From assembly GCA_947630485.1 (NCBI GenBank), contig CANRHU010000038.1, positions 1 through 35,874 on the forward strand: 35,874 nucleotides of DNA, given 5' to 3'. The stretch is from an uncultured Lachnospiraceae bacterium. Its GTDB lineage: Bacteria; Bacillota; Clostridia; Lachnospirales; Lachnospiraceae. Of the stretch, positions 7,127 through 15,184 are shown in pieces. Numbering within the stretch: the stretch's first letter is position 1; every line of letters begins with the position of its first letter. Position numbers and translations under genes: made by a program. The notes beneath the pieces were generated by a model. The model was not told where the DNA came from, did not search any database, and was given only the letters and a program-made list of their open reading frames with translations.

Positions 7127-8494
7127 ATGAAACTGACAGCGAAAGAGAAGGCGTCCTACGGTCTGGGGGCTGTGGGAAAGGACATGGTTTATATGCTGTC
7201 CGCCAGTTATATCCTGTACTATTATCAGGATATTCTGGGCGTCAGCGCCATCGCCATGGGTATGATCCTGATGGCGGCGAGGGTGTTCGACGCGTTTAAC
7301 GACCCGATCATGGGGGTCATCGTGGCGAAGACCCGCACGAAATGGGGGAAGTTCAGGCCGTGGCTTTTGATCGGTACGGTGACGAACGCAGTGATCCTGT
7401 ATTTTATGTTCGCGGCGCCGCCGGCCCTGAATGGCAGCGGGCTGGTCGCCTACGCGGCGATTACCTATATTCTCTGGGGCGTAACTTACACGATGATGGA
7501 CATTCCGTTCTGGTCCATGATCCCGGCTTTCACGGAGGGCGGACAGGAGAGGGAGAGCCTGTCCACGCTGGGACGTTCCTGCGCGGGCGTCGGTTCCGCG
7601 CTTGTGACGATCATTACGATGAAGTGTGTTTACAGTCTGGGACAGGGCAATGAGCGCGCGGGCTTCGCGCGGTTTGCGCTGATTCTGGCGGTATTATTCG
7701 TTATATTCATCACGGTCACCTGTGTGTGTATCAAAGAGAAATCCACGGTGGATGTGGAGTCGCCGTCAGTGGGCCAGATGTTTAAGGCGCTTTTGCAGAA
7801 CGATCAGGCGATGACCATCGTCGTCAGCATTGTGCTGATCAACTGCTCCCTGTACATCACCTCCAACCTGGTGATCTATTTCTTCAAATATGACTTCGGC
7901 GGCGAGGCCTGGTACAACAGTTATACGCTGTTTAATACCTTTGGCGGAGGAATCCAGATTCTGTCCATGATGATCCTGTTCCCGCTGGTCCGGAAGTTCT
8001 TAAGCGCCATAAAGGTGTTTTATCTCAGCTTTTTCCTGGCGATCGTGGGGTACGCGACGCTTCTGGTCTTCATGCTTCTCAATGTGACCAGTATCTTCGC
8101 CCTGTTCGTGCCGGCCTTCTTCATCTTTGTGGCCTTCGGTATGCTGACGGTGCTGACTACCGTATTTCTGGCCAACACCGTAGATTACGGCCAGTGGAAA
8201 AATAACCGCCGCGACGAGAGCGTGATTTTCTCCATGCAGACCTTCGTGGTAAAGCTGGCAAGCGGCGCGGCGGCGCTGATCGCGGCGGTCTGTCTGTCGG
8301 TGACAAAGTTAAGCAGCGACACCTCGGAGACTGCGGCTGCGGTCGAGGCGGCCACGTCGTCCGTTATGGGACTGCGGCTGACGATGACGGTGCTTCCGAT
8401 CGCGGGCCTGCTGATCGCGATCTTCTATTTCCATAAGAAATATATTTTGACGGAGGAGAAGGTGGTGGAAATCGCGGAGGCGATCCGCGGGTAA
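7127..8494 (+). CDS. GPH-family sugar:cation symporter (MelB/YicJ type)
   Basis: A 455-residue 12-helix permease of the glycoside-pentoside-hexuronide:cation symporter family. Diagnostic motifs are ARVFDAFNDPIMGVI with the cation-site aspartates in helix II and, right after it, RTKWGKFRPWLL in the first cytoplasmic loop. The later FGMLTVLTTVFLANTVDYGQWK block is also typical. ATG 7127 is preceded by GGAGAGG; the frame extends to 6962 without a ribosome binding site and would run into the bioY operator. No hydrolase adjoins it, so its substrate cannot be read from context. A link to the GH13 gene 2 kb upstream is only a possibility. Confidence 0.88.
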   Translation: MKLTAKEKASYGLGAVGKDMVYMLSASYILYYYQDILGVSAIAMGMILMAARVFDAFNDPIMGVIVAKTRTKWGKFRPWLLIGTVTNAVILYFMFAAPPALNGSGLVAYAAITYILWGVTYTMMDIPFWSMIPAFTEGGQERESLSTLGRSCAGVGSALVTIITMKCVYSLGQGNERAGFARFALILAVLFVIFITVTCVCIKEKSTVDVESPSVGQMFKALLQNDQAMTIVVSIVLINCSLYITSNLVIYFFKYDFGGEAWYNSYTLFNTFGGGIQILSMMILFPLVRKFLSAIKVFYLSFFLAIVGYATLLVFMLLNVTSIFALFVPAFFIFVAFGMLTVLTTVFLANTVDYGQWKNNRRDESVIFSMQTFVVKLASGAAALIAAVCLSVTKLSSDTSETAAAVEAATSSVMGLRLTMTVLPIAGLLIAIFYFHKKYILTEEKVVEIAEAIRG

Positions 8495-8514
8495 GAGGCA
8501 GCGGCGCTTTTGTC

Positions 8515-8540
8515 TTACGTCAGTATGCAAAAAACGCGCC
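8515..8540 (-). repeat. Dispersed repeat, copy A (GCATACTGAC core)
   Basis: Read on the minus strand this begins GGCGCGTTTTTTGC and ends ATACTGACGTAA, matching the copies at 8900-8924, 8975-9000 and 21963-21988. It partly overlaps the terminator behind the symporter gene, so the repeat contributes one arm of that hairpin. Confidence 0.65.
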
Positions 8541-8555
8541 AGTAACGCGTTTTTT
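8529..8555 (+). terminator. Rho-independent terminator of the symporter gene
   Basis: AAAAAACGCG (8529-8538) pairs with CGCGTTTTTT (8546-8555) around a 7-base loop, with the T-run forming part of the stem. It lies 35 bases past the symporter stop and 43 bases before the proS promoter -35. Confidence 0.8.
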
Positions 8556-8579
8556 GTATTTCCATGCAGAAAAGGTGCC
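8535..8579 (-). repeat. Related repeat unit (GCATGGAAA type)
   Basis: On the minus strand this reads GGCACCTTTTCTGCATGG, AAATACAAAAAAC, then GCGTTACTGGCGCG. It parallels the plus-strand unit at 77-124. With copy A it forms a tandem pair at 8515-8579. Confidence 0.55.
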
Positions 8580-8597
8580 AATGGAACGCTTTCTGTA

Positions 8598-8626
8598 TTG
8601 ACAAAGCGGCGGAAATAGCGTAGAAT
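8598..8626 (+). promoter_or_regulatory. Sigma-A promoter of the proS leader
   Basis: TTGACA (8598-8603), 17-base spacer, TAGAAT (8621-8626). The expected start near 8633 coincides with the 5' end of the T-box leader. Confidence 0.8.
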
Positions 8627-8899
8627 CACCGTATTACTGATAGAATTCAGGCGTTGAAAGGGATTAGTAAGCCGACGCACATGACCAGAGAAGGAACCGG
8701 ATGGTGGAAGGTTCCCATGTCACCGTAAGCCGAACCGGCCCCGGAGCCTCCGTGTGAAAGCGCGGCGTATCCCCGGCGTTAGCGGGAGAAAAGAGAACCG
8801 GTTTGGCCGGCAGCGCCCTGGAAAGGAAGATGTCTTTGCGGGCGGCACGGCGGACGGTTAATCAGGGTGGTACCGCCGGAACAAGCGGATCGCGCCGAC

Positions 8900-8924
8900 G
8901 GCGCATTTTCGCATACTGACGCAG
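8900..8924 (+). repeat. Dispersed repeat, copy D
   Basis: GGCGCATTTTCGCATACTGA followed by CGCAG, in the opposite orientation to copies A, B and C. It lies inside the proS leader between the T-box sequence and the terminator, and its CGCATACTGACG can pair with copy B on the other side of the terminator. Confidence 0.6.
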
Positions 8925-8931
8925 AATTCAG

Positions 8932-8973
8932 GATCCGGTCCCTCGCCGCAAGGCGCAGGGATCGGATTTTTCT
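8932..8973 (+). terminator. T-box-controlled attenuator
   Basis: ATCCGGTCCCTCGCC pairs imperfectly with GGCGCAGGGATCGGAT around a GCAA loop and is followed by TTTTTCTTTT. It is the off-state terminator of the proS leader. Confidence 0.8.
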
Positions 8974-8974
8974 T

Positions 8975-9000
8975 TTACGTCAGTATGCAGAAAGAGTGCC
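8975..9000 (-). repeat. Dispersed repeat, copy B
   Basis: On the minus strand GGCACTCTTTCTGC followed by ATACTGACGTAA. It starts right after the T-tract of the proS attenuator and precedes the proS ribosome binding site by about 100 bases. Confidence 0.65.
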
Positions 9001-9116
9001 GATGTCATGTGTTTTGCGTTTTCGGGGCGGCCGGATATACTGTGCAGAACCGATTGTGGAGTCCCTGTGGCTGTAGGAAACAATGTCAAAACAAGATTAA
9101 AAAAGGAGAATTCATC

Positions 9117-10556
9117 ATGGCAAACGACAAGAAACTGGTGGAGGCGATCACGTCCATGGACGTGGATTTCGCCCAGTGGTACACGGATGTGGTGAAGAAG
9201 GCGGAGCTGTGCGATTATGCCAGCGTTAAGGGCTGCATGGTTATCAAACCGGCCGGCTACGCGATCTGGGAGAACATTCAGAAGGAGCTGGACACCCGCT
9301 TTAAGGCGACGGGTGTGGAGAACGTTTATATGCCCATGTTCATTCCGGAAAGTCTTCTTCAGAAGGAGAAGGATCATGTAGAGGGTTTTGCGCCGGAGGT
9401 GGCTTGGGTGACCCACGGGGGATTGGAGCCGCTGCAGGAGCGGATGTGCGTGCGCCCCACCTCGGAGACGCTGTTCTGCGATTTTTACGCGAATGATATC
9501 CACTCCTACCGGGATCTGCCCAAGCTCTATAATCAGTGGTGCTCGGTAGTGCGCTGGGAGAAGACGACCCGGCCGTTCCTGCGCTCCAGGGAGTTTTTGT
9601 GGCAGGAAGGTCACACGGCCCATGCCACGGCTGAGGAGGCCGAGGCGCGGACAGAGCAGATGTTAAATGTATACGCTGACTTCTGTGAGGAGGTTCTGGC
9701 GATTCCGGTCATCCGCGGCCGCAAGACCGACAAGGAGAAATTTGCCGGCGCCGAGGCGACGTACACCATCGAAGCCCTGATGCACGACGGCAAGGCGCTG
9801 CAGTCCGGCACCAGCCATAATTTTGGCGACGGATTTGCGAGGGCGTTCGAGATTCAGTTTGCCGACAAGGATAATACATTAAAATATGTCCATCAGACTT
9901 CCTGGGGACTTTCCACCCGCATTATCGGCGCGATCATTATGGTTCACGGCGATGACAACGGTCTGGTGCTTCCGCCCGGAATCGCGCCGACGCAGGTGAT
10001 CGTGATTCCGATCCAGCAGAAGAAGGAAGGCGTGCTGGATAAGGCCTATGGGCTGAGAGACAGACTGGCAGAGTCCGGCTTCCGCGTGAAGGTGGACGAT
10101 TCGGACAAGAGTCCGGGCTGGAAATTCAGCGAGTGCGAGATGCGCGGAATTCCGCTCCGCGTGGAGATCGGTCCGAAGGATATTGAAAACGACCAGGCAG
10201 TGCTGGTGCGCCGCGACACCCACGAGAAGATCACGGTGGCGCTGGACGAACTGGAGACGAAGGTCAGGGAACTGCTTGAGACGATCCGGAACGATATGTT
10301 CGAGAAGGCGAAGGCGCATATGGAAACGCATACCTACGAGGCGGTGGACTACGATGAGTTCGTGAAGACGATCAATGAGAAGCCGGGCTTCGTGAAGGCC
10401 ATGTGGTGCGGCTGCCGGGAGTGCGAGGACAAGATCAAAGAGGATACCGGCGTGACATCCCGCTGTATGCCGTTTAAGCAGGAGCAGCTGTCGGATAAGT
10501 GCGTCTGCTGCGGCAAGCCTGCAGCGAAGATGGTGTACTGGGGCAGAGCCTATTGA
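9117..10556 (+). CDS. proS: Prolyl-tRNA synthetase, archaeal/eukaryotic type
   Basis: A 479-residue class II synthetase that charges tRNA-Pro. It is the shorter type without the bacterial editing insertion. Class II blocks include [48 protein letters not shown] and the adenylate-site [12 protein letters not shown]. The C-terminal zinc-binding extension is present (CGCRECE ... CVCCGKPA) and ends in a tyrosine (WGRAY), as usual for this type. ATG 9117 has AAAGGAG about 10 bases upstream. It is controlled by the preceding T-box leader, and cca begins 33 bases after its stop, probably as one transcript. Confidence 0.97.
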   Translation: MANDKKLVEAITSMDVDFAQWYTDVVKKAELCDYASVKGCMVIKPAGYAIWENIQKELDTRFKATGVENVYMPMFIPESLLQKEKDHVEGFAPEVAWVTHGGLEPLQERMCVRPTSETLFCDFYANDIHSYRDLPKLYNQWCSVVRWEKTTRPFLRSREFLWQEGHTAHATAEEAEARTEQMLNVYADFCEEVLAIPVIRGRKTDKEKFAGAEATYTIEALMHDGKALQSGTSHNFGDGFARAFEIQFADKDNTLKYVHQTSWGLSTRIIGAIIMVHGDDNGLVLPPGIAPTQVIVIPIQQKKEGVLDKAYGLRDRLAESGFRVKVDDSDKSPGWKFSECEMRGIPLRVEIGPKDIENDQAVLVRRDTHEKITVALDELETKVRELLETIRNDMFEKAKAHMETHTYEAVDYDEFVKTINEKPGFVKAMWCGCRECEDKIKEDTGVTSRCMPFKQEQLSDKCVCCGKPAAKMVYWGRAY

Positions 10557-10589
10557 TTGAAAAGTCGGAATGTGAAAGGATGCAGGTCT

Positions 10590-11813
10590 GTGGACGTGAC
10601 AATTCGCATCCCCCGCGCCGCGGAGGAGATCATCGACAAACTGAATAGACACGGTTTCGAGGCTTACGTGGTCGGGGGATGCGTGCGCGACGCGCTCCTG
10701 GGCAGGGAGCCGGGGGACTGGGATATCACGACCTCAGCCAAACCGGAACAGGTAAAGGCGGTCTTTGGGAGAACGATTGATACGGGGATTCAGCACGGTA
10801 CGGTGACGCTTCTGCGCGGAAGATGCGGGTATGAGGTGACTACTTACCGGATCGACGGAGAATATGAGGACGGACGGCATCCGAAGTCCGTGGAGTTTAC
10901 ATCAGAGTTGGTGGAGGATCTGAAACGGCGCGATTTCACAATGAACGCCATGGCCTACAATCATATCAGCGGACTGGTGGATGTGTTCGGCGGGCAGCAG
11001 GATATGAAAGAGCGTCTGATTCGCTGCGTGGGACGGGCGGAGGATCGCTTCACGGAGGATGCGCTGCGGATTCTGCGGGCGCTTCGGTTTGCGGCCCAGC
11101 TTGATTTTGAAATCGAGGCGGAGACGGAGGCGGCGGTGCGCAGGCTTGCCCCGAATCTTGTCCATGTGAGCAAGGAACGGATTCAGATGGAGCTGACGAA
11201 GCTTCTCCTATCGGATCACCCGGATCAGATCCGGAGAGTGTTTGACTGCGGGGCGGCGCCGTATGTGTCGGAGACATTTGTGAAGATCAGCCCGGAGAAC
11301 ATTTCGGTAAGTCCGCATCTTCCCGCGCGCAAAAGTTTGCGCTGGGCGGCATTTTTGCGGCATCAGGACGCGGCGGAGGCAAAGCAGATTCTGCGGGAGC
11401 TGAAACTGGATAACGATACGATTTCGGCGGCAGGAGAGCTTGTGGAATGGTGGCGGAAGCCGTTGGGTGAGACCCAGGCGGAGCTTCGGCAGGTCATGAG
11501 CCGTATGACGCCGGAGTTATTCGACGATCTGATACTGCTGAAAACGGAAGCTGCGGGCTATGATCGGATTCCGGAGACCCGTGCCGATTTGGCGCGCATT
11601 CAGGCGGATGCCGCCCAGATCCGTGCCCGCGGCGACTGTATTTCCCTGAAAACACTGGCGGTGAGCGGCGACGATCTGATTGCGGCCGGCATGAAGCCGG
11701 GAAAAGAAATGGGGGCGGTTCTGTCACGGCTTCTCCGGCTGGTGTTAGAGCACCCCGAAAAAAACACAAAAGAAGAACTGATGAAAACGATACCTGGTCC
11801 TGACAGCAGATGA
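10590..11813 (+). CDS. cca: tRNA nucleotidyltransferase (CCA-adding or A-adding, class II)
   Basis: About 407 residues. It builds or repairs the CCA end of tRNAs. The nucleotidyltransferase head shows YVVGGCVRDALLG and GDWDITTSA, with the two metal-binding aspartates, then RRDFTMNAMAYN. EDALRILRALRFAAQLDFEIE and SKERIQMELTKLL are the RNA-binding neck. I chose GTG 10590 because AAAGGA (10575-10580) is 9 bases upstream; a TTG at 10557 directly after the proS stop has none. Sitting behind proS under a T-box makes it likely that supply of mature tRNA ends responds to proline starvation. Full CCA versus A-only addition cannot be decided here. Confidence 0.92.
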   Translation: MDVTIRIPRAAEEIIDKLNRHGFEAYVVGGCVRDALLGREPGDWDITTSAKPEQVKAVFGRTIDTGIQHGTVTLLRGRCGYEVTTYRIDGEYEDGRHPKSVEFTSELVEDLKRRDFTMNAMAYNHISGLVDVFGGQQDMKERLIRCVGRAEDRFTEDALRILRALRFAAQLDFEIEAETEAAVRRLAPNLVHVSKERIQMELTKLLLSDHPDQIRRVFDCGAAPYVSETFVKISPENISVSPHLPARKSLRWAAFLRHQDAAEAKQILRELKLDNDTISAAGELVEWWRKPLGETQAELRQVMSRMTPELFDDLILLKTEAAGYDRIPETRADLARIQADAAQIRARGDCISLKTLAVSGDDLIAAGMKPGKEMGAVLSRLLRLVLEHPEKNTKEELMKTIPGPDSR

Positions 11814-11833
11814 CTGCCGCAGGACCTTTTTTT
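11796..11833 (+). terminator. Rho-independent terminator after cca
   Basis: GGTCCTG (11796-11802) pairs with CAGGACC (11820-11826), followed by TTTTTTT. The left arm lies within the last codons of cca, so the hairpin straddles the stop codon. Confidence 0.8.
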
Positions 11834-11841
11834 CGCTATGG

Positions 11842-11871
11842 TTATAATCTTCCCCATTTTCACATACTTTA
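11842..11871 (+). promoter_or_regulatory. Candidate sporulation (sigma-E-like) promoter
   Basis: TTATAAT (11842-11848), 14 bases, then CATACTTTA (11863-11871). This resembles the sigma-E pattern kmATAtt-N13-15-CATACAnT and also fits the CATAnnnTA -10 of sigma-K. No good sigma-A -35 pairs with the TATAAT. It precedes a spore-coat-type gene. Confidence 0.4.
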
Positions 11872-11906
11872 GAATAGCTATGAACAGGCCGTGTGGAGGG
11901 GTAGAT

Positions 11907-12893
11907 GTGAACGAAAAATATCTGGAAATTTTGGCCCAATATGATCTGACTGTGGAGAGTGTGCGCAAAGGCCGCAGCGGCTGCATCTGCGCGACCAGCA
12001 TCGGCCTTGTGCTGCTGTCCGAGTACCGGGGGACGCTGAAACGTCTGAATTTTGAGACGCAGGTCCTTGGCCATGTTCGGGCGAAGGGATTTGAACGCGT
12101 TGATGATTATATCCGGACATCGCAGGGGGAACTGGTTGCCGTAGGAGAAGACGGAACCCGTTATGTCCTGAAACGGTGGTTTGCGGACCGGGAGTGCAAC
12201 ATCCGGGACCGGAAAGAAGTGACGGCATTGGTTGCCCGAATCGCGGGGCTGCATCAGATTCTGAGGGAAATTGTTCCCGATCCGGACTGGAATTTGGGCT
12301 CCATCCTGACGGAGCCTGTGGAGCAGGAGCTGGAGCGCCATAATCAGGAATTGCGGCGTGCCCGCAATTATATGAAGAATAAGCACAGAAAGACGGAATT
12401 CGAACGCTGCGTCCTGAGCAATTATCCGATATTTTATGAACAGGCGGTGAAGGCGTGCGAGGGATTGAAGCAGCTGCGGCAGGCAAAAGGCGGCGCCCCT
12501 CTGTTTTTGTGTCATGGAAATCTGGATCACCATCATATTCTGGTGGGGGAGGAAGGGCCGGCGATCATTGAATTTCACCGGATGCATCTTGGGGAGCAGA
12601 TGGAGGATATCTACTATTTCATGCGCAAGGTCATGGAAAAGCATGACTGGAATGTAGCGCTGGGAAAGGAGATGCTTGCGGCCTACGACCGGATTCTGCC
12701 GATCGCTCCCGCGCAGAGAGAGCATCTCTACTGCCTTTTTCTCTATCCGGAAAAGTATTGGAAACAGATTAATTTCTATTTTAACGCCAATAAGGCGTGG
12801 ATTCCGGAGCGGAATATTGAAAAACTGAGAAATCTGGAGCGGCAGTTGGAAGACAGGGAGAAATTTTTAGAGAAAATCTTCCTTTTTCCTTGA
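11907..12893 (+). CDS. CotS-family spore coat protein, kinase-like fold
   Basis: A 328-residue member of the CotS/YutH/YsxE group, distantly related to aminoglycoside phosphotransferases and found in the spore coat of Bacilli and Clostridia. The N-lobe reads VRKGRSGCICATSIGLVLL and the middle EAxVLGHVRAKGF-like region ends in YVLKRWFADRECNIRDR, a family hallmark. In the catalytic-loop position it has CHGNLDHHHILV rather than the kinase HxDxxxxN, and IIEFHRM replaces the usual IDF, so it is probably catalytically weak or inactive. GTG 11907 has GGAGGGG 5 bases upstream. It stands alone between a terminator and pgcA. Confidence 0.8.
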   Translation: MNEKYLEILAQYDLTVESVRKGRSGCICATSIGLVLLSEYRGTLKRLNFETQVLGHVRAKGFERVDDYIRTSQGELVAVGEDGTRYVLKRWFADRECNIRDRKEVTALVARIAGLHQILREIVPDPDWNLGSILTEPVEQELERHNQELRRARNYMKNKHRKTEFERCVLSNYPIFYEQAVKACEGLKQLRQAKGGAPLFLCHGNLDHHHILVGEEGPAIIEFHRMHLGEQMEDIYYFMRKVMEKHDWNVALGKEMLAAYDRILPIAPAQREHLYCLFLYPEKYWKQINFYFNANKAWIPERNIEKLRNLERQLEDREKFLEKIFLFP

Positions 12894-12990
12894 AAATGCG
12901 CTATACTGATTCCATGAAAGCCAAGGGCGGCGCGGCGTGGGCCGGCGGCCGGCTGTAATCGGACAGGAGAACAAGGAGGATACGGTTATC

Positions 12991-14724
12991 ATGAGAGATT
13001 ATATGAAGATTTACGAAGAATGGCTGACCAATCCATATTTTGACGAGGCGACGAAGGCCGAGCTTCGCGCGATTGCGGATAATGAGGAGGAGATCAAAGA
13101 GCGCTTCTATATGGATCTGGAGTTCGGAACAGCCGGACTGCGCGGCATTATTGGCGCCGGCGTCAACCGGATGAACATTTATGTAGTCCGCCGTGCGACG
13201 CAGGGCCTTGCCAATTATATCATCAAGCAGGGAGGCGCCTCCAGGGGTGTTGCCATCGCTTATGACTCCCGTCGGATGTCGCCGGAGTTTGCCGACGAGG
13301 CCGCCAGGACGCTTGCCGCCAACGGCATTACGGCATACAAGTTCGAGTCCCTGCGCCCGACGCCGGAGCTGTCCTTCGCGGTTCGTGAACTGGGCTGCAT
13401 CGCCGGTATCAATGTAACGGCCAGCCATAATCCGCCGGAGTATAACGGCTACAAGGTTTACTGGGAGGACGGCGCGCAGTTTACGCCTCCCCATGACAAG
13501 GGCGTGACGGAGGAGGTTCTGTCTATCGAGGATTTGTCCACGGTAAAGACCATGACCGCGTCGGACGCCAAGGCTGCAGGGCTTTACAAGGTCATCGGCG
13601 CCGAGATCGACGACAAGTATATCGCGCATGTGAAAGCGCAGGTAGTGAATCAGGACGCGATTGACAAGATGCAGGACAGCATCAAGATTGTTTACACGCC
13701 GCTTCATGGTACAGGCAACATTCCGGTGCGACGCGCTCTGAAGGAAATCGGCTTTACCCATGTGCAGGTTGTTCCGCAGCAGGAGCTGCCTGACGGCGAA
13801 TTCCCGACAGTCAGCTATCCGAATCCGGAGGCGGCGGAGGCGTTTGCGCTGGGCCTTGAGATCGCGAAGAAGACTGACGCTGACCTGGTGCTGGCTACCG
13901 ACCCGGACGCTGACCGTCTTGGCGTGTATGTAAAGGACACGAAATCCGGCGAGTATATTTCTCTGACCGGCAATATGTCCGGCTCCCTGCTGTGCGAGTA
14001 CGTGCTGAGTCAGAAGGCGGCAGCGGGTAAGATCCCGGCTGACGGCGAGGTGGTCAAGTCCATCGTGACCACGAATCTGGTGGACGCTGTGGCTGCAAAC
14101 TATGGATGTAAGCTGGTCGAATGCCTGACCGGTTTTAAATGGATCGGACAGCAGGTGCTTAAGGAGGAGCGCACCGGCGTCGGCCATTATATGTTCGGCA
14201 TGGAGGAGAGTTACGGCTGCCTGATCGGCACCTATGCCCGTGATAAGGACGCGGTGAGCGCCAGCGTCGCCCTCTGCGAGGCCGCCGCCTATTATAAGAC
14301 GAAGAATATGACCCTGTGGGATGCCATGTTGGCGATGTACGAGAAGTACGGTTATTACAAGGACGCCGTTAAGTCCATCAGTCTGGCCGGTATCGAGGGT
14401 CTGGCGAAGATCCAGACGATCATGGAGACCCTTCGGAACGATGCTCCGGCTAAGGTCGGCGACTACACCGTCCTGTCCGTCCGCGATTACAAGCTGGACA
14501 CCGTGAAGGATATGGTGAGCGGAGAGGTAAAGCCTACCGGACTTCCGGCTTCCAATGTGCTTTATTACGATATGAATGACAACGCCTGGCTGTGCGTGCG
14601 TCCGTCCGGTACGGAGCCCAAGATCAAGCTGTATTACGGTGTCAAGGGGACTTCGCTGGAGGATGCCGAGGCGAAATCCGCGGCTCTGGGTTCCGCGCTT
14701 TTGGCAATGGTGGACAAGATATAA
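12991..14724 (+). CDS. pgcA: Phosphoglucomutase/phosphomannomutase (alpha-D-phosphohexomutase)
   Basis: A 577-residue enzyme interconverting glucose 1-phosphate and glucose 6-phosphate, feeding glycogen, UDP-glucose and cell-envelope sugars. Four signature regions are visible: FGTAGLRGIIGAGVNRMN, the phosphoserine loop TASHNPPEYNGYK with S145, the metal loop DPDADR (304-309), the sugar loop GMEESYG, and the phosphate loop RPSGTEPKIKLYY near the C-terminus. Length is typical of the PgcA type. ATG 12991 follows AAGGAGG by about 10 bases. A TATACT at 12902-12907 could be its -10, with a poor -35. It is monocistronic, ended by a strong terminator. Confidence 0.95.
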   Translation: MRDYMKIYEEWLTNPYFDEATKAELRAIADNEEEIKERFYMDLEFGTAGLRGIIGAGVNRMNIYVVRRATQGLANYIIKQGGASRGVAIAYDSRRMSPEFADEAARTLAANGITAYKFESLRPTPELSFAVRELGCIAGINVTASHNPPEYNGYKVYWEDGAQFTPPHDKGVTEEVLSIEDLSTVKTMTASDAKAAGLYKVIGAEIDDKYIAHVKAQVVNQDAIDKMQDSIKIVYTPLHGTGNIPVRRALKEIGFTHVQVVPQQELPDGEFPTVSYPNPEAAEAFALGLEIAKKTDADLVLATDPDADRLGVYVKDTKSGEYISLTGNMSGSLLCEYVLSQKAAAGKIPADGEVVKSIVTTNLVDAVAANYGCKLVECLTGFKWIGQQVLKEERTGVGHYMFGMEESYGCLIGTYARDKDAVSASVALCEAAAYYKTKNMTLWDAMLAMYEKYGYYKDAVKSISLAGIEGLAKIQTIMETLRNDAPAKVGDYTVLSVRDYKLDTVKDMVSGEVKPTGLPASNVLYYDMNDNAWLCVRPSGTEPKIKLYYGVKGTSLEDAEAKSAALGSALLAMVDKI

Positions 14725-14744
14725 TTGATTGTTTATCCGTATAA

Positions 14745-14776
14745 CCAGGGGCTGCTGCAAAGCAGCCCCTGGTTTT
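14745..14776 (+). terminator. Rho-independent terminator of pgcA
   Basis: CCAGGGGCTGCT pairs perfectly with AGCAGCCCCTGG around a GCAA loop and is followed by TTTT. It lies 20 bases past the stop codon. Confidence 0.9.
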
Positions 14777-14804
14777 GCAGGCGGCAGCGGGGGGTGAAGA
14801 CTGC

Positions 14805-14902
14805 GAAAAAGGCCCTGCCTGTTGCAGGACCTTTTCCGTAGGGAATGGTAGGTATATTTTAGGAAATTGTTTTAGGGGGGCCGGACGGTTTGCACCGTCC
14901 GG
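14805..14902 (+). other. Two further hairpins in the pgcA-mreB gap
   Basis: AAAAGGCCCTGC pairs with GCAGGACCTTTT (14806-14834, one mismatch), a second terminator-like hairpin. CCGGACGGT (14881-14889) pairs perfectly with ACCGTCCGG (14894-14902) but has no T-run. The rest of the 460-base gap holds an A-rich tract (14991-15063) and the mreB promoter. I see no convincing gene in it. Confidence 0.5.
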
Positions 14903-15075
14903 TATGAGTATGAAAAAGCTTTGTCTCGCGTCAGCCTCTCAGCTAGCGCATTTATACTATAGCCAAGAAATGTGTACAAAGTATGTACCCAAAATAAAAA
15001 AAGAATAAAAAGTATAAAATAATAAGGAAAGAAAAAGAAAGAAATTCGCAGAGATAAAAAACCTGAAAAACCCCC

Positions 15076-15104
15076 TTTAAAAAACGGCCCGTGTTGTATA
15101 TAAT
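15076..15104 (+). promoter_or_regulatory. Probable sigma-A promoter of the mreB-family gene
   Basis: TTTAAA (15076-15081), 17-base spacer, TATAAT (15099-15104). A long A-rich tract ends just upstream and could act as an UP-type or curved element. The resulting leader is about 75 bases. Confidence 0.6.
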
Positions 15105-15184
15105 GAAAGACAGACACCTGCCCATTCTTTTATTTCAGATAGATAGAGACGACACACCGACTCAGGATTCAGGAGGAATTAATA

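Larger units (their letters stand above)
8632..8975 (+). ncRNA. T-box riboswitch (proline) upstream of proS
   Basis: The leader carries the 14-base T-box AGGGTGGTACCGCC (8864-8877), which binds the free acceptor end of uncharged tRNA. Stem I has AGAGAAGGAACC and GGATGGTGGAAGGTTCC (about 8687-8714). On its 3' side is GAACCGG (8732-8738), where CCG (8735-8737) is a proline codon in the specifier position. A terminator follows at 8932-8973. Uncharged tRNA-Pro should favour the antiterminator and turn on proS and probably cca. The exact specifier assignment is by eye. Confidence 0.88.

Noticed and set aside
12901-14760. 619-codon open frame on the minus strand opposite pgcA
   Set aside because: It is the complement of a certain phosphoglucomutase gene; the product is His/Arg/Leu-rich with no recognisable family, as expected from codon bias in GC-rich DNA.
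14881-14902. Terminator at the CCGGACGGT hairpin
   Set aside because: The stem is perfect but no T-run follows on either strand, so it is listed only as a hairpin.
14775-15008. 77-codon frame between pgcA and the actin gene
   Set aside because: It runs through two hairpins and the A-rich tract, lacks a ribosome binding site and shows no protein-like composition.
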